Positions 61,624-64,000 of a DNA stretch of 64,000 nucleotides are shown here, in pieces. Under the pieces are notes generated by a model. The model was not told the origin of the DNA. It saw only the letters and a list, made by a program, of their open reading frames with translations, and searched no databases. Position 1 is the stretch's first letter; every line of letters begins with the position of its first letter. Origin of the DNA: Vitellaria paradoxa (taxonomy: Eukaryota > Streptophyta > Magnoliopsida > Ericales > Sapotaceae); contig CM034241.1 in assembly GCA_019916065.1 (NCBI GenBank), forward strand, positions 3,727,062-3,791,061, in the 5' to 3' direction. Made by a program: the position numbers and the translations under genes.

Positions 61624-62354
61624 TTAGTTTTAGGGAAAAAATATAAAAAATCCAAAAAATATTACTTGTTTATAACTTTTTTTTTTTTTAGGTTGGGGGG
61701 AGGGGGGGTGAGGGAATTGTGAGCTAATGAAATGAAGGTTTCATTATTTTCCTTGTCTTTCCCTTCCAAGTGACTTGTCTTGTTTCGGAATCAGAAGGAT
61801 AACTTTCTGCTGATTCCTCAGATTTATTAGTTTCTACTTTCTATTAGATAAGATAGCATGGCTGTTCAGTCATCCAACAACATATTCCTTGCAGATTGGA
61901 TGTTGATTTTTGTATGGCAAGTGACTCGAAAGATGCCATTCCTATCTCTTCTATTTCCCGAGCCCAGTGGGTGGGTCTGTTTTTAAATTTCATAAGACAA
62001 AATCGGGAAGTATAGATTTATGTAACTTGAATAGTTGCATCTGATATTGATAATTGAATCCGTAGTCTTGCTGCTGTTCTTGGTAGTTTGTGATCCATGG
62101 TTAGCAAAAAGTAGCAGCAAAAATGAAATGCAAGCTGAAGTTGCAATCTCTGATGGATAAATTAGAGAATAGATAGATTGGTTGAGAGTGCTGCGCCTAT
62201 AAATGTCTCTATTAGCTTAGTTTTCCGTTTGGACGACTGGCTAATGTTTTATGCACTTGGCTGTTTTTAATTTGATTGAAGCAATCTACGGGTAGGAGAC
62301 CTTTTCTTCTCAGATTTGACTCGTTTTGCTCTGTGAATTTTTCTTTATATTTTA

Positions 62355-62607
62355 GGTTGTGTTTGTGACGTGGATTTATGAAAGGAAAGAAAAAAATAAA
62401 AGAAAATTATAAAAATGTAAAATGACATGAAAGCATCAAATTTATTTCCTTTTTTTTTATTTAGAAAAATGAAATTAAAATGATTTGATATTTGTCAAAA
62501 AAAATTTAACTTTTACTTCATTAAATATATAAAAATTTTACAAATTAGTAATTTTATTTTCTCTTCATTTTTCTTTTTCTCTAAAAATTCATGTTCCAAA
62601 CATAACA
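62355..62607. mobile_element. Degenerate MITE-like element
   Basis: GGTTGTGTTTG after TTA at the left, and CCAAACATAACA near 62596-62607 at the right, are inverted copies. The right target duplication reads TCA instead of TTA. It is AT-rich and non-coding. Confidence 0.4.
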
Positions 62608-63382
62608 TCAGTGGTCTTTCTAAATTTATTTATTTTTATTATCATTATTATTTTAAAAAAATGCGAATAACATGTAAAAAAAAAATGTTAATAAGCAAAG
62701 AAGGAGAAGAAGAAGATAATAACATTGTCATAAAAAAATAAATAAATAAAATCATATAAAATGAAAAAAAAAAAAGGCAAAATAAGTGAACTTGTTTAGA
62801 AGTTGGTGGAAGTGCCAAACGGAGCCATGGAATGTAGACTACCCTGTAACCCCGCCAAATGATGTAGGCCCAGCCCAAATCTAACTATCATCGTAAAGCT
62901 AAATATTCGGAGGGGTAAAATTTGTACTTCCCGAGATTTGGTTCTCTTTACTCCATCTGTTTAAAAGTCAATGCACGCTTCTCATAAAATTTATTTAAAA
63001 TAATATAATATAATATAATTCATGCTTCACATGTTAGAATTAATTTGGGAGAAAATGTTTTTGTTCGAAGGGATTTATTTTTGGTAAAAAATTAAATTTC
63101 AATTTGTTTTTTGTATGGTAAAAATAAAACAATGTTTTATTTTATAGGACTTGATATAAAATTTATTAATAAATTTGGATATATCTTTATCAAAGAGTCA
63201 GTATTCACATAAAAAACATATTCAATTAAATTTAACAAACAAACAAAATTTGTAGTTCCAACTTAATTCATGAACAACTTATGAGTTGGTTTCTAAAATT
63301 AGAAGATAAAAGTGTAATTACTCTAATATTAAATCATACGCCCTTCCGCTGCAGATGGCACCATGCTAAACACACCAATTAA

Positions 63383-63424
<42 letters not shown>

Positions 63425-63425
63425 T

Positions 63426-63776
63426 TTATGAGGAATATGAGGAGCTGGTGATTGTGCCCTCGCAGACGGCGTGCTTGGCCAACCCGCCGGGCAAGACGAG
63501 CCTCACCGCCGTCTGGATCTCCCTGGAAGTGATGGTAGGCTTCTTGTTGTACGTGGCCAGCCGCGATGCCTCCTGAGCGAGCTTCTCGAAGATGTCGTCG
63601 ATGAAGCTGTTCATGATTCCCATCGCCTTGCTCGAGGTACCTATCTCCGGATGCACCTGCTTCGACACCTTGAATATGTACATCCCGTAAGTCTTCGTGC
63701 TCTTCTTCTTTTTGTCCCCGCCGCCTTCTTTCGGCTGCTTCTTCTCCGCCGGTTTCTTCTTGGCCTTCGGCGCCAT
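63426..63776 (-). CDS. Histone H2B variant with altered C-terminus (116 aa)
   Basis: Single exon, as usual for plant H2B. I start at 63776 ([17 protein letters not shown]), the conserved N-terminus, rather than the in-frame ATG 15 bases upstream. The core is clear: [18 protein letters not shown] (29-46), [20 protein letters not shown] and [17 protein letters not shown]. Differences from canonical plant H2B: LPGE is LPGG (Gly98), which removes an acidic-patch glutamate; SRLAR is SRLAT (Thr75); and the terminal EGTKAVTKFTSS is [11 protein letters not shown], so the ubiquitinated lysine is absent. The N-terminal tail is short (usual total length 138-150 aa). An E2F-like GGCGCCAAAA at 63857-63866 and a TATA-like element at about 63843-63849 suggest an expressed, S-phase-linked gene. 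Confidence 0.93.
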   Translation of the reverse strand: MAPKAKKKPAEKKQPKEGGGDKKKKSTKTYGMYIFKVSKQVHPEIGTSSKAMGIMNSFIDDIFEKLAQEASRLATYNKKPTITSREIQTAVRLVLPGGLAKHAVCEGTITSSSYSS

Positions 63777-63856
63777 TGGAATGATTGACACCGACAGAGG
63801 AGGGTTTTGCAGAAACGAAGACGGTTGAACGATTCGAGAAGAATTATACTGCGTCT

Positions 63857-63866
63857 GGCGCCAAAA
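63857..63866 (-). promoter_or_regulatory. E2F-like site upstream of H2B
   Basis: On the minus strand this reads TTTTGGCGCC, matching the E2F consensus (TTTSSCGC) typical of S-phase genes. It lies about 80 bases upstream of the H2B start, next to the TATA-like TATAATT at 63842-63848. Confidence 0.5.
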
Positions 63867-64000
63867 TTTTTACCAAACATGTTTTTGAGTGTTTGGTAAA
63901 TCACTAATTTTTATCGTCTTTTTGCTTTATTTTTTGCTTCGTTATAAGTAACTTTTTAACTCAAAAATTACTAAAAATTATCAAAAGTTATTAAAAATTA

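Larger units (their letters stand above)
59729..63425. other. Intergenic between the two histone genes
   Basis: It holds the H2A.W 3' UTR (to about 59900), a poly(A) run near 59970, AT-rich DNA with GTTTGG-type MITE ends, a T-rich/G-rich junction near 61690 and unassigned sequence to 63300. The right end is the 3' flank of the H2B gene with a (CT)n run at 63388-63419. No gene is visible. Confidence 0.5.

Overview
The window is plant nuclear DNA, probably from a non-grass flowering plant. The non-coding DNA is AT-rich, genes are split by short GT-AG introns, and the genes belong to plant families: TIC32-type dehydrogenase, plant UNC93, plant ADF, chloroplast ArgJ and H2A.W. Most single open frames are too short to be genes. 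I therefore built the gene models by joining exons at splice sites and checking that the reading phase holds across every junction.

Layout: (1) 1232-8299 (+), an eight-exon short-chain dehydrogenase of the TIC32-like family with a 4.4 kb first intron. (2) 9834-10178 (-), a small single-exon protein with two predicted membrane segments. (3) 24126-12036 (-), a ten-exon UNC93-like membrane protein whose introns hold a decayed LINE (12912-15830), a second LINE fragment and a MITE. (4) 29058-27422 (-), actin-depolymerizing factor, whose first exon is only the ATG. (5) 29.3-44.2 kb, an AT-rich, gene-poor block. It holds TIR elements, a GC-rich island with a possible frameshifted small gene, a hAT-like element with an 8-bp target duplication, and two related ~2 kb elements (34168-36079 and 37827-39842) that share both ends but carry different internal tandem arrays. 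(6) 44286-53313 (+), the 17-exon gene for plastid arginine-biosynthesis enzyme ArgJ, including one GC-AG intron. (7) 56688-53962 (-), a three-exon gene for a plant protein of unknown function, convergent with ArgJ. (8) 58723-59728 (+), a two-exon histone H2A.W, tail to tail with (9) 63776-63426 (-), an H2B variant that lacks the usual C-terminal ubiquitination lysine and an acidic-patch glutamate.

The genes are independent loci: plastid amino-acid synthesis and redox, actin dynamics, membrane transport and chromatin. The two histone genes may be functionally linked. The least ordinary content is the pair of elements with exchanged satellite arrays, the H2B variant, and a dense set of PIF/Harbinger-like MITEs whose TAA/TTA target duplications can be read directly.
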